A stretch of DNA of 64,000 nt from Aphanomyces cochlioides (taxonomy: Eukaryota > Oomycota > Saprolegniomycetes > Saprolegniales > Verrucalvaceae): contig JAHQRK010000020.1 in assembly GCA_019828595.1 (NCBI GenBank), positions 806,001-870,000 of the forward strand, written 5' to 3'. Under the pieces are notes generated by a model. It was not told the DNA's origin. It did not search any database and saw only the letters and a program-made list of their open reading frames with translations. The stretch's first letter is position 1, and each line of letters begins with the position of its first letter. Below, piece after piece: positions 1-10,107 of the stretch. Both the position numbers and the translations under genes were made by a program.

Positions 1-1142
1 CGCATGTGAGCTCCAAAATTTGCAAGGCAAGTCGAGAATTCTCCAACGAGCTTGGAGAACACCGAAAGCTCTTTCTACATCTTTTCTTTCGCCTTCCTGT
101 CGGCGGCTGAAATATTTCTGCATTCTCGACGATGGAGCAGATATGGTTTTGACAAAGACAGACTTCTTGGGGTAAATTTGATCAGCCAAATAATATCCAT
201 GGTGATAAGAATGACCATTCAGAACAAAGTCAACTCGGGGGAAGTGTCCTTGAAAAAGTTGGAGAACAATGGAGAGGCATGCAAAACATTGATGTCGTTG
301 ACAGAGCCCGGTGAGCCAAAATTGGCGTGCCAAATCCACAAATCTCTGTCTGCTATGGCTTCTAAAATGATTGTTGGTTTCTTTTCTTTTCCTTTATACT
401 GACCAGCAAGGCCAACAGGACAGTTCTTCCATGGCCAATGCATACAATCGATGGAGCCAAGCATACCAGAAAATCCTCTTTCATAAGACCTGGCTAGCAA
501 ACGTTTTAGATCATCTTCGTTAACATAGCACAAATATTCTCTTGAATACAAATTCACAATGCAATTGACAAAACGTTTCGTAGCCTCCAAGACTGTTGAC
601 TCTCCCACTTGAAGATTTTCATCAAGGCTATCTGCTGGTGTTCCATAAGCAAGCATTCGTAAGGCAATAGTACATTTCAAAAGCGACGAGATGCCAAGTT
701 TTCCTGTAGCATCTGGACGCTGCTCAAAGTAGTTGTCAGCTTCTGTAATTTCAAAATGAATGCGATTGAAGAGACTCTTCGATATACGATATCGGCGTCG
801 TACATTGGAGAAATACTGCTCGACGAGTCGTTCATGCCTACCAATCCAATCTCGGTTAATGTTTGGGGAGCGTCCAGGTAGTGATCCACCATGGCCACGT
901 CGACTGAGCAATAACATGTGCTGTAGGTTTGATGCATTGTTCTGAATGAGGCTGAGCACAGCACCGCTCATGCCATCGATTTCATCAAGTTGATCATCGT
1001 CTGAGCTTCCATCGCTCGATGACGATGAATCGGACCACAATTCTTCCATTGGAATGGGAACAAATGGGAAGTCTGGGCAAAATGCAACAAATGGATGCGA
1101 ATCGATCTCGTTTTTTACATTTCTTTTAAAATTGGGTCGCAA
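1..1142 (-). pseudogene. PIF/Harbinger transposase (DDE nuclease), frameshifted and incomplete
   Basis: An open frame of 307 codons (1142 to 219) carries an acidic N-terminus, a helix-turn-helix-like region and the DDE nuclease core of the plant/animal HARBI1 family. The first Asp is in GSIDCMHW and the second in SVNDINVL. At about 240 the frame breaks: the ORF ends after SPELTLF, while the adjacent frame continues with VDFVLNGHSY and reaches KDVERAFGVLQ, which holds the third catalytic acidic residue. One missing base explains this. Coding continues in that second frame to position 1 and leaves the window. The protein would cut and paste the element together with a Myb/SANT-like partner, not seen for this copy. 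It is closely related to the transposase at 3439-4731, sharing ADATGKL and the RGF.GMLGS.DCMHW block. Confidence 0.85.
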
Positions 1143-1179
1143 ATTGCCATAAAATTTGTCAAAACCGGTGGAGATGCTC
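1..1179 (-). mobile_element. PIF/Harbinger DNA transposon, truncated by the window edge
   Basis: One end of a Harbinger-type element lies at 1179. Read on the minus strand it begins GAGCATCTCCACCGG and is preceded by TTA (1180-1182 on the plus strand is TAA), the usual 3-bp target duplication of this superfamily. The first 11 bases are identical to the left terminus of the complete element at 3336-5576. Inside is a Harbinger transposase reading leftwards. The other end is outside the window. Confidence 0.75.
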
Positions 1180-2416
1180 TAAGTCTCACATTTGAACTAA
1201 TCCTTTTATATTTGATGACTTCAGAATCTCCACATCTTCCTCTCTGATCTTATTGGTATTTTCTATGGACATTATGTATATAAAATTAGGTACACTTTAC
1301 AAATATATATTTTTACTTGTGTAATTTATACTTTTTGGTATGAGAAAACACACTTTTCATTTTTCGCGAAACAATGCAATCGCCAACCATACAAGCAGTA
1401 AGTAATAAAAAAGAAAGCAACATTATATTGTCATTTTCATCCAAATTTGTGGTTTTGACCAAAAAGCGAATTCGTTTTCAAATCGATTTCATCATACTGA
1501 AGTGGTGTGTGTCAGTGTGTGTTTTGCCTGAGTTAGGTGGCTGATCGATTCTGATTGGCTGACTAATTTTAAATTTTAATTCCAGCCAATCAGAGAAGCC
1601 CGTTCGATTCGGAATCGATTCGAAACCTCGGTCGATTCAAACCGTTCCTCACAATATTGCATCAAAGGCACAATATTAACTGCAAATTAAAAGTCCTTAA
1701 CGTGTTTCGCGGTTGACCTCCGGTGGACAATAGGATGTGAGTGCGACGACGTCAGTACGATGAAGTAGCTCTCCACAGTGTGACTGATTCGCAGTGCGGC
1801 AATCCCTTTTATAACTACTAGCGTGTCCATCCGGGCGGTCAACCAAGAAAAACGTCGATCACCCGGGTGGACGCGCATGACAACATGCACGTTTGGAACT
1901 ATGCCATCTCCGGTTCGGGAACACACGATCTCTGGTGTGCCGAATGAAAAAATGAGCAGTATGAACACGAGAAAAGGGAGACAATGATTGAACCTTACTT
2001 TAGTTAAAGAATGTGTAGAGACACCCTCTTTTCAATGACTTTAAATAATGTTTCCCCTTTATTATGTCTTTACATGCAATTATTGGTTCTTAAAATAAGG
2101 TAATATTCTGGACCACCCCGACATCGCAGGTGCGAAAAAGTGCCAGAAGGTTCAGTGGTCATTCTGTAATTCCAACCCACCCAGACCTGTTGCACTGGCT
2201 GTTCCTATGCTGACATCTGTGAATAACATTGTGCTCTACAGCTTCGAGGTGAAATTGCCCAATTCTGGGGGCTTCACCTTCGGTCAAAACATCCAACTGC
2301 GTTGCTCATTCAATTGAATTAAAGCCGTTCGTGTAACCCGTTACACTTCCTTAAAATCTTCCTGTGATTACCCAAATACTGACTGTTGATTCCAAATTAT
2401 AGCACGCAAATTCATT
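1180..2416. other. AT-rich spacer without a convincing gene
   Basis: No gene is supported. A 93-codon minus ORF (1687-1968) has a hydrophobic start but no recognisable family. On the plus strand 2100-2317 is open for about 70 codons without an ATG. It has a protein-like ending with paired cysteines (near residues KKC, FCN and LRC) and could be an isolated terminal exon or relic of a secreted protein. The palindrome GTAACCCGTTAC lies near 2334. Confidence 0.35.
1504..1563. repeat. Dispersed repeat, copy 1
   Basis: About 60 bp here resembles 27137-27196. Both contain GTGTGTC, GTGT, TTTTGC, GA.TTAGGT and then CGATTCTGATTGGCTGA. The copies are about 75-80% similar by eye. The second copy sits just left of the 938-bp tandem array. 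A CCAAT box (ATTGG at 1554) lies in it and an opposing CCAAT occurs at 1586. Confidence 0.5.
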
Positions 2417-3182
2417 TTACTCCTTAAACAAGCCCCACGGGAATGGCATAAAGTTTTGGTTCAGTTCCTTGAATACATTCAATTTGTGAAGTCAACATCA
2501 GAATCATGCATTTATCTTAGAAAGAATCCCCATCACATGGCGATTATTGCAATTTACGTGGACGATTTGGTTCTAATTGCCAAAACTGGATCTAAAATTG
2601 ACCGTTTGAAAGAACAAATTAAATCACGATTTGCTTGCAAAGACATGGGTCCCCTAAACTATGCTCTTCGTTTGAAAATTCAACGCAACAAGGGACAATC
2701 AATAATGAAAATCGACCAAAGTCTCAATGCTGTGAATATGTTGCGTCGTTTTCGATTTGAAATTGTCATCCCACAGACACACCAATGAAAGACGCTTTGA
2801 AAGGTGTAGATGATTTGACGAACGACTCTGAACTAGATCCTGCATTTCTATCCAAATACCGACAGGCCATGGGTTGTTTGATGTATCTTATGATTGGAAC
2901 TCGCCCTGATTTAGCATATTCCGTTCAATCTTTGAGTCGTCACGTAAATAATCCGCGTCTTTGCCATTGGGAAGCAGCGAAGAGAGTTATGTGCTATGTT
3001 GCTGGTACCGTCAATTATGGTTTAATTTATACTGGCACAAGCACTGAATTGAGTGCTTACTCTGATTCGATGCCTCGAAAGAGAACGTCGCAGACATCTT
3101 CACTAAGCATCTACCGAGAAAGGAATTTCAAGATCTTGGAGTTTTACCAACGAAATTGACAACTGAAGGCAAGCCGAAGTAA
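2417..3182 (+). pseudogene. Copia reverse transcriptase/RNase H relic
   Basis: The first segment (2417-2788) reads LLLKQAPREWHK and then YVDDLVLIA, the Copia form of the reverse-transcriptase YxDD catalytic site. Around 2760 the frame shifts by one, and the second segment (2785 on) gives the conserved MGCLMYLMIGTRPDLAYSV and the RNase H opening ELSAYSD. Immediately after, at about 3070, the sequence jumps to KENVADIFTKHL, the C-terminal signature of Copia polyproteins, in another frame. Most of the RNase H domain, some 100 or more residues by family comparison, is deleted. Two frame breaks and a deletion make it non-functional. Confidence 0.85.
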
Positions 3183-3335
3183 TTCAAATATTGACAAAGT
3201 GCACATAGTACGGGGGAGTGTTTAATCTTATCAAGTTTCCATGCACACTTGTCAGTCTGTATAAGTTTATGGAGTAGGTCGGAACGAGAAGTGCGTCTCC
3301 GCGCTGTAGTGTCCCTTGTTAGGTCTAACTCCTTA
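2417..3335 (+). mobile_element. Ty1/Copia retrotransposon 3' part with LTR start
   Basis: The 3' end of a Copia element: reverse transcriptase and a gapped RNase H region (2417-3182), then a purine-rich tract (GGGGGAG, around 3211-3217) followed at once by TGTTTAATC, the expected polypurine tract and LTR start. The LTR is interrupted at 3336 by a Harbinger element and resumes at 5577. No upstream integrase or gag is present, so the element is truncated on its left. Confidence 0.75.
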
Positions 3336-3438
3336 GAGCATCTCCAACGGCAGTTGCTATCGTATTTTTATTTGGACTAGGAATAAAAATAGCGAATAGA
3401 ATAGCAATCGATCTCCCCACCAATCGATTTCTATTCAG

Positions 3439-4731
3439 TTGCTGTTTCTTCGTTTTTACATTGCATTTTCCATACTGGATCCAACAATCCTCGAGTGGTT
3501 TCTCGACGACTCAAGTGTTGATGCGCTACCAGCGATACTACAGCAGCCACGACGTCTTGGATCTCAGCCTGGTCGTGCAGCCAATTTGGACAGACAAACA
3601 ACCCTTGGCCATGCCAACATAATGCGTGATTATCTCGGTCCAGCACCGGTCTACAATGAAAATGTCTTTCGGCGTGCTTCCGACTACCCAAACAAGTGTT
3701 TCGTCGAGTATGCAATGACGTAGCAACACACGACACCTGGTTCGAGCGAAAAGCGGATGCCACGGGTAAGCTCAGTGCTTCCAAAGAGCAAAAGGTTACT
3801 GCAGCTCTACGAATGCTTGGATATGGAATAGCTGCCGATGCAACGGACGAATACTGCCGATTATCCGAGTCGACAGCCATGTTGTGCTTGAAACGCTTTA
3901 CTAAAGCTGTTGTTGAAATTTACGAAGGCGAATATTTGCGCACACCAAGTCCCGATGACACTGAAACAATTCTCAAGATGAACACGGAGCGTGGCTTTCC
4001 TGGAATGCTGGGATCTCTCGATTGCATGCATTGGTTTTGGGATAAATGCCCTCGTGCGTGGTCTGGGCAAATTATAGGAAAGGATGGTAAGCCTTCTTTA
4101 GTTCTCGAGGCTGTAGCAACTCAAGACCTTTGGATATGGCACTGCTATTTCGGTTGCGATGGCAGTTGCAATGACATCAATATCCTTAATCGTTCGCCTC
4201 TATTTCAAAGGCTATACAATGGCGAGGTATTGTGCGCGCCGTATACAATAAATGGTACCGAGCGATGCACACCGTACTACTTGGTTGACGGCATTTACCC
4301 TGAATGGATAGTGTTTGTAAAGTCCCTTTCAAACCCCGACACCTTGAAAAAGCAATTTCTTTTGTCGATTGCAAGAAGCGTGTCGAAAGGATGTTGAAAG
4401 GGCTTTCGGTGTGCTCCAAGGCAGATGGCATATTTTGGCAAGACCCAGCAAGTTATGGTTCCAAAAAGACATGTGGATTGTGATGAGAGCTTGTGTTGTT
4501 ATGCACAACATGGTCATACAACACGACGCCTCCTTCGGCAATCGACAAGAAGTCCTTCACCCACCAGAGGATTGTATTCCATTTGTTCCATGCGACATCG
4601 ATTTGCTTGCTACAAATATGGCACGAGTGCGTGATAGCAATGGTTTTCATGCCCTTCGAAATGATATTATTGAGCACCTTTGGCAAATGAACGGACAATC
4701 GTTTTTACCAACAGAGAGCACATCACAATAA
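3439..4731 (+). pseudogene. PIF/Harbinger transposase with two frameshifts
   Basis: The coding sequence lies in three successive plus frames. Segment 1 (to about 3672) ends in YNENVFRR. Segment 2 (about 3672-4350) holds GMLGSLDCMHW (first Asp) and SCNDINIL (second Asp). Segment 3 (to the stop at 4729-4731) holds RKDVERAFGVLQGRW (the acidic third residue) and the C-terminal helical region. The second break coincides with a run of five A residues near 4347. Segment 1 has no ATG before 3619, so the true start is unclear or lost. All three catalytic positions are still present; only the frame is damaged. It is the same family as the edge copy at 1-1142. Confidence 0.85.
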
Positions 4732-4919
4732 AAGAATGAACACATTGCTTTATAACATTAATCATCTTTTCGTGAACGCTTTGCCATGTAGTCGTCTTTT
4801 AGCTGTTTGAAGATTGGTTCACCATTGGGATCGTTTGTTTTTAACATCATTTGAAGCAGCATATAATCGCCAAACAAGCGATTCTTTTCCTCTTGTGCCT
4901 GCACGAGAGCTTTGAGAGC

Positions 4920-5435
4920 TTAGTCTGTTGTAGACGATTCACTCGACTTCCGTTTTGCTTGTTTAGTTCCTATTGGGCGCGGTAATTCTGGCTCAACGTC
5001 TTCTTGATTATTCTCGCCAGGCACGCGGTCGTGTTGATGTTCTTTTTCTGCTAAAGCAAACTGCCATTTTGGGGAAAAACTCAATGTTCGCCACACTGCC
5101 TCGTGCTGAAACACTTCATGCTCTAGCTGCAAGTAGAACGCAAGTGCATCCTGCATTGAATCTTCTGCGGTCTTGCCGCTTTCGTGCCTGGAATTGACTT
5201 GTGCGACGTAACCAGCAAACGTTTGGACCGCACGATTCAATATCGCCCACCGATTCTTGACCGCTTGCACTGATCTTGCTTCGCCACAGCCAGAAGCCAC
5301 CCAGTGAGCGTGTATACTTGACTAAAATGAATCGGATGTCTGGTCGTCGCCTTTGGTTGAGTCTTCTGACGTGCAGACCCAAGAGCGTGCAAGCTGATTG
5401 TCTTCACTGCTCATCCACTTAGAGCCTTTGCCCAT
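4920..5435 (-). pseudogene. Harbinger Myb/SANT-like DNA-binding protein with a nonsense codon
   Basis: Reading from ATG at 5435 (MGKGSKWMSSEDNQLARSW) the frame is open for 37 codons, meets TAG at 5322-5324, then continues to the TAA at 4920. The product would be about 171 residues. The N-terminal part has the W...ED..LARSW pattern of the trihelix/Myb domain. After the stop come HAHWVASG, VKNRW, a central helix rich in Q, and the FSPKWQFA motif seen in the NAM-associated ORFs of plant and oomycete Harbinger elements. In the family a tryptophan follows the phenylalanine at the stop position, so TGG to TAG is the simplest explanation. The protein normally binds element ends and helps import the transposase. 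Confidence 0.75.
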
Positions 5436-5576
5436 GATTGTCGAAATAGAAATGACTGGTTCGGGTTTCTATTTTCGAGCCAAATTGAAACCCAGGGGCA
5501 AAAAATAGAAATAGAAACTACCGTTGGAGGATATTTTCTCTATTTATAGCTATAGCAACTACCGCTGGAGTTGCTC

Positions 5577-5830
5577 TTATATACATAACATGAATCGTTC
5601 TTGACATCTCTTGCCCCATGCATGGGAGCAGAGCATACCTCCAGAAGGTATGCGGTGAGTACAGGTATCGAGTGGTAAGCGATTCCCGAAATGCTATAAT
5701 GTCAATCTAATCTCTCTACTTGCTCTCGATGATTCTCTAACATGACTGTGAGATAATTCCGTCTACCCAAAAGGAATACGGAAACAAGCCTGTGCTGGCA
5801 CTGCGGAGAAAGGCCATTGTTTGGGAATTT
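5577..5830 (+). mobile_element. Remainder of the Copia LTR and start of a second Copia copy
   Basis: Beyond the Harbinger insertion the Copia LTR continues (to roughly 5660, end not certain). The sequence GGTATCGAGTGG near 5661 resembles a tRNA-Met primer site. About 120 bp further on, near 5795-5815, one frame reads CWHCGE, the start of a gag zinc knuckle, soon broken. This suggests two Copia bodies sharing one LTR, or a solo LTR followed by a gag relic. Limits are approximate. Confidence 0.45.
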
Positions 5831-5848
5831 CGGATACTTATCCGAAAT
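5827..5848. promoter_or_regulatory. Hairpin upstream of the GPATCH1-like gene
   Basis: A perfect inverted repeat, ATTTCGGATA and TATCCGAAAT, with a 2-base centre. Two further copies of the core (ATTCGGATAT just downstream and TTATCCGTAT near 5878) lie between it and the start codon at 5905. It may be a transcription-factor site cluster; no function is shown. Confidence 0.35.
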
Positions 5849-5904
5849 GTAATACATTCGGATATTTGTTATGGTGATTATCCGTATGATTTGAAGGTTT
5901 TTGG

Positions 5905-7818
5905 ATGAGCAACCTCCAGAAGAAGCGCGAGGTGCGTCCGACGGAGTACACTATGGACTGAAGATGTTTTTTCCCGTAGGATAAGCGTTTCCATGGGGCT
6001 TTCACCGGAGGTTTCTCCGCAGGTTACTTCAATACAGTGGGAAGTAAAGAAGGATGGACTCCAAGTACGTTTCAGTCGTCTCGAGGTCATGATGTGTCGC
6101 GGAAACAACGTATCGAAGACTTTATGGATGAAGAAGACGACCCTTTATTGGGAAAACGACTGGAATTGAGCTCCAAGTATGACATCTCAGCGCAGGATGC
6201 CCAATCCAAGAAATTTCAGACGCAGCAAGCAGCGGAAAATGTGTCGATACCCGGATTTGTTGTCGACGACTTTATCCAACCCTCCAAAAGCACAATTGGA
6301 ACAACTTTGCTAGGCAAGATGGGCTGGAAGCCAGGGCAAGGAGTTGGACCAAAAGTCCGCAAGAGAAAATTTAGTCGTTTTGACGATCCAGACGACAATA
6401 CTGTCCTCATTGCCCCCAAGCACAATATCAATATTGCAGACTTTTTCCCCGCACAGAAGAACGACAAGTATGGCGTTGGCTTTGATCCATTTGTGAATGC
6501 CCCGGAATTTGGATTTCTCAAGCGGCAGCAAGAAGCAGCGTCCAAACAATCCAATTCTCGTACAATCATGACGTTTGCTGATGCCATCCGAGGAGGTGGT
6601 GGCAATACGATGGGGTCTGTCCATTCCATTTCATTCTTGGGTTGACATTTTTGCATAGGCACGGCTTGAGTGCTCTAGAAGAAGCTGACGACCTCGATAT
6701 TTATGCCATGGATACAAAGGAGTCGTTTGACCGCGTACTTTCTAAAGCCCCGACCGCATCCAGAGCCATGCTTACAGCTCCACACGACGACGAAGATCGA
6801 CCAGCTCCTACGCAATTTTGCAGTGATGGAACTCCTGTCTTGACAGGTTTCAAGCTGAGTTCAACGCGCCACAAGCCTCCTCCAGTCGTTCTGGCAGCAA
6901 TCAATGTCCCGCCGAACTGGACTCCTACTTTAAAGCATCTACGCTTGGCTCCACCACGGAAACAACGACCCATGACGGCTGCCCAGCGCGGAGAGGCACT
7001 GGGAGAAGTGAGCAAACAGCCAGCACCTCCTGCACCTGAAAGACAGCTGTTGCACTCGCAGTTTCGCGCTGGTATATACACAACCTCTTGCTTTGTTCAT
7101 GGAACTCATTCTCGCAATAGGCATGTTGGCAGCCATTTCAAACCGCTTTCAAAAAGCCTCCAGCTCTACTGACGAGTCCACTGCAGCAGCGCCAATCGCT
7201 CGTGCCATTGAGCCTTTAGTGCGACAAACGCGGCCATTCATGCCTGACAAATTACTCTGCAAGCGATTTCGCATCGCTGTGCCTGACGCACCAGCTGAAG
7301 CACCGGCTAAACCATCCGTCAATGCCCGCTTCGAAAACGATATCTTGGCTCATATTCCAGCCGGCGCGGCGTCAAATGAGCCTATAGTTGACGTATCGAA
7401 GGAAGAATTGCCAGAGTTACCGCCTTTGGAACGTCCACCGATCGATTTGTTCCAGTCTGTGTTTGAAAACGACGACGAAGAGGAAGAAGATGACAGCAGC
7501 AGTAGCAGTAGCTCCAGCGAAGACGAGGAGGAGACGAAAACGGACAAACCCCAAGGAGCTCCAAAAGAACCATCTCCAAACCAAAAAGACAACAAAGAGG
7601 AGAAACAAGATGACAGAGAACGGAGACGATCCTCACCTGATCGATATCGTTACGACCGAAAACGAAGTCATCGAGTCGATCGAGACGACAGCGGTGACAG
7701 AGATGACAGATCCCGAGACAAGTCGAAGAAGTCCAAGAAAGAGAAGAAAGTGAAGAAGGAAAAGAAAGAAAAGAAGAGCAAAAAGCACCACAAGCATCAC
7801 AAATCCTCAAGACACTAG
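5905..7818 (+). CDS. GPATCH1: GPATCH1-like G-patch splicing factor (4 exons)
   Basis: Exons 5905-5931, 5980-6614, 6659-7071 and 7121-7818 give 590 residues. Introns are 48, 44 and 49 nt, all GT-AG. Exon 1 codes only nine residues; joined to exon 2 it gives [20 protein letters not shown] then [10 protein letters not shown], the highly conserved N-terminal block of GPATCH1/[15 protein letters not shown] follows, then a G-patch ([19 protein letters not shown], about residues 115-135). Exon 3 carries [14 protein letters not shown] and exon 4 the LLCKRF motif and a [16 protein letters not shown] block. The C-terminus is a Ser/Glu and Lys/Arg/Asp-rich tail typical of spliceosome-associated proteins. 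In other eukaryotes it is a nuclear factor that activates a DEAH helicase in splicing. Identification rests on several family-specific blocks in order; exon joins are inferred. Confidence 0.9.
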
Positions 7819-7942
7819 AAGGATATCCCGAAACAACAGAAAGGCAAGTTTTGTTCATGGCGGGGTTACATATATATTATATATCGAAGCACTCTAGCCC
7901 TAGCAGTTGTGTGTGTCTATTGGGGTTGACGACGCATGGTGT

Positions 7943-9538
7943 TTAATCAAACGTCTTCTTTTGGCCTTGGAAGCTCTGGATCGAGGATGGTTGGCGCTTA
8001 GGAGGACCGCCGGCACCGCGACCACCACGGCCACCGCCACGTCCACCGCCGAAGCCACGTCCACCACCGCGTCCACCGCCACGGCCACCGAAGTCACCAC
8101 GACCACCGCGACCGCCACCGCGTCCGCCGAAGTCACCACGACCACCACGTCCGCCACCACGTCCGCCGCCACGGCCACCACCGCGACCGCCTTGGAATCC
8201 GCCTCCGTTTTGTTGCTTCTTTTCGCTGTAGTTGACGCGAATAGCACGGCCCAAAATGTCTTGACCGTTCATCTTGACGGCTTCGTCGACAGCTTCAGAA
8301 GTGGCGAAATCAATGTGACCAAAGCCGCGGAAATCGCCGGTTTCCCTGTCGGTGGCCAAACGGACCGATTCGATTTCACCGCAGTGTTCGAACGAAGAGC
8401 GGAGAGTGTCTTCGTCGATATTCCAGCTGAGGTTGCCAATAAAGATGGAGACGCAGCCTTCAGGCTTTTCATCCACGTGACCCTTCTTGTCGGCCGAACG
8501 GATCTTCATCCAGCGACCGCCAAAGTCTTGACCGTCTTTGGCCAAAGCAGCTTCAGCAGCGGCAGCAGTGGCGAAAGTGAGGAAAGCAGTACCGGTGGAA
8601 CGGCCATTGGCATCTTGTGGGAAGCGAGCTGCAGTGATTTCACCGCAGTCGGCGAAGGTGGCCTTGAGTTCTTCTTCGTCGCACACCCATGGCAAGCCAG
8701 CAATGAAAATTTCCGTGGATTCAGAGACAGCCTTGGCTTCACCTTGGTTGTTCTTGTGAACCTTAAGAGGTTGTTCGGTCGCGTCAGAGGCCTTGCGCTT
8801 CTTGATGACAGGAGTTTCTTCTTCGTCAGAGGAATCGTCCGAGGAAGTTTCGTCCTTCTTGGCAGGAGCAGCCTTCTTTGGAGCAGGAGCTTCATCTTCC
8901 GAGGAAGAATCGTCCGATGAGGATTCTTCCTTCTTGGCTGGGACCTTCTTGGCAGGAGCAGCATTCTTAGGAGCAGGAGCTTCATCTTCCGAGGAAGAAT
9001 CGTCCGACGAGGATTCATCCTTCTTAGCAGGGACCTTCTTGGCAGGAGCAGCAGCCTTCTTGGGAGCAGGTTCGTCATCCGAGGAAGAATCGTCCGACGA
9101 GGATTCTTCCTTCTTAGCAGGGACCTTCTTGGCAGGAGCAGCGGCCTTCTTGGGAGCTGGTTCTTCATCGTCCGAAGAGTCATCTGACGAGGATTCTTCC
9201 TTCTTGGCTGGGGCCTTCTTGGCAGGAGCAGGAGCGGCCTTCTTTGCAGGAGCAGCCTTCTTGGGGGCAGGTTCATCGTCGGACGAAGAGTCATCGGAGG
9301 AGGATTCGTCCTTCTTGGCAGGAGCCGCCTTCTTGGCAGGCGTGGCAGCAACCTTCTTAGGAGCTGGTTCGTCATCAGAGGATGAATCGTCATCTGACGA
9401 GGACTCGTCCTTCTTCACGGGAGCCTTCTTGGCTGGGGCAGACTTCTTGGCTGGAGCAGGTTCGCTGTCAGAAGAGTCGGAGCTGCTGCTGCTAGCAGCC
9501 TTCTTCACAGGCACAGGTTTAGCTTGCTTCTTGGCCAT
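7943..9538 (-). CDS. Nucleolin-like protein: acidic repeats, two RRMs, RGG tail
   Basis: A single exon of 531 residues starting MAKKQAKPVPVKK. Residues 1 to about 290 are a repetitive stretch alternating Lys/Ala/Pro (PAPKKAA, AKKVPAKK) with acidic serine blocks (SSSDDSSSDDE), about nine cycles, likely CK2 targets. Two RNA-recognition motifs follow (about 310-385 with IFIAGLPW and GTAFLTF; about 400-475 with IFIGNLSW and GFGHIDF). The C-terminus is a GGRGGRGD/GGGRGG domain. This is the order of nucleolin, Nsr1 and Gar2, which act in rRNA transcription and processing in the nucleolus. An upstream in-frame ATG exists at 9694, but the extra 52 residues fall in the promoter and do not look coding. 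Six phased CCAAT boxes precede the gene. Long antisense ORFs here are by-products of the repeats. Confidence 0.9.
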   Translation of the reverse strand: MAKKQAKPVPVKKAASSSSSDSSDSEPAPAKKSAPAKKAPVKKDESSSDDDSSSDDEPAPKKVAATPAKKAAPAKKDESSSDDSSSDDEPAPKKAAPAKKAAPAPAKKAPAKKEESSSDDSSDDEEPAPKKAAAPAKKVPAKKEESSSDDSSSDDEPAPKKAAAPAKKVPAKKDESSSDDSSSEDEAPAPKNAAPAKKVPAKKEESSSDDSSSEDEAPAPKKAAPAKKDETSSDDSSDEEETPVIKKRKASDATEQPLKVHKNNQGEAKAVSESTEIFIAGLPWVCDEEELKATFADCGEITAARFPQDANGRSTGTAFLTFATAAAAEAALAKDGQDFGGRWMKIRSADKKGHVDEKPEGCVSIFIGNLSWNIDEDTLRSSFEHCGEIESVRLATDRETGDFRGFGHIDFATSEAVDEAVKMNGQDILGRAIRVNYSEKKQQNGGGFQGGRGGGRGGGRGGGRGGRGDFGGRGGGRGGRGDFGGRGGGRGGGRGFGGGRGGGRGGRGAGGPPKRQPSSIQSFQGQKKTFD

Positions 9539-9650
9539 GATCGGGACAGAGTAGAAATGGTCAAGTTGAAGCACCCAGTTGGTGGTTGCCGCTTGACTGG
9601 TTCTCCAACGCCCACCAACCAAAATGCATACTGAGATATCCTCGCATCTG

Positions 9651-9875
9651 ATTGGTCCGATCTCCACAAAGCTACACAAATATTGCGATTTCATTGGCTA
9701 ATATTCAATTCTGTTCTCTGGATATTATGGCTTAATGCATTCTGATTGGTTGTAAATTACTTTAATTTTCAATCTTACTGCATCTGATTGGCTTTAATTC
9801 ATTTAAATGTCTTATCCTTTGTAATTTGATTGGCTAATACTCTGTTGGAACTCAAAATCTCTTCTATTTGATTGG
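9651..9875 (-). promoter_or_regulatory. Six phased CCAAT boxes (NF-Y-type promoter array)
   Basis: ATTGG, that is CCAAT on the transcribed strand of the nucleolin-like gene, starts at 9651, 9693, 9745, 9787, 9829 and 9871. The steps are 42, 52, 42, 42 and 42 bp. Most copies read TG-ATTGG-CT or a close variant; the DNA between them is not repeated. At 10.5 bp per turn these are 4 and 5 helical turns, so all six sites face the same side of the helix. The nearest lies 113 bp from the ATG. No TATA box is evident. Confidence 0.75.
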
Positions 9876-10107
9876 CTATATATGTATAAATTTCCATCAT
9901 TTTGGAATTCTATGGCCAAAGTACTCTGAAGAAGAAGGCTTGCATTCTTTTGAGAGAGTGGTTAAAGTATTTAGAGGTACTATTATCCCTTAATTATTGG
10001 TCGTCTGTAGTTTCATAGAGCCTAGCACGATCCAGGAATTATCACCAACCAACATTCAATATTATCTCGCCGAGGAAATCTCCAAGGAAAGTCTTCGTCC
10101 GGATGTG

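Larger units (their letters stand above)
3336..5576. mobile_element. Complete PIF/Harbinger element with TIRs and TTA duplication
   Basis: The 2,241-bp element is flanked by TTA at 3333-3335 and 5577-5579. The termini are inverted: the left end starts GAGCATCTCCAACGGCAGTT and the right end, reverse-complemented, starts GAGCAACTCCAGCGGTAGTT, 22 of the first 25 bases matching. It carries both genes expected of the superfamily in convergent orientation: a DDE transposase (3439-4731, plus) and a Myb/SANT-like protein (4920-5435, minus). Both are broken, so this copy cannot move on its own although its ends look intact. It inserted into a Copia LTR, which dates it after that LTR. Confidence 0.9.

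Noticed and set aside
7907..9554. Long plus-strand ORFs (337 and 253 codons) rich in Thr/Ala/Ser
   Set aside because: They are antisense readings of the nucleolin-like acidic repeats and RGG tail; low complexity and no domain.
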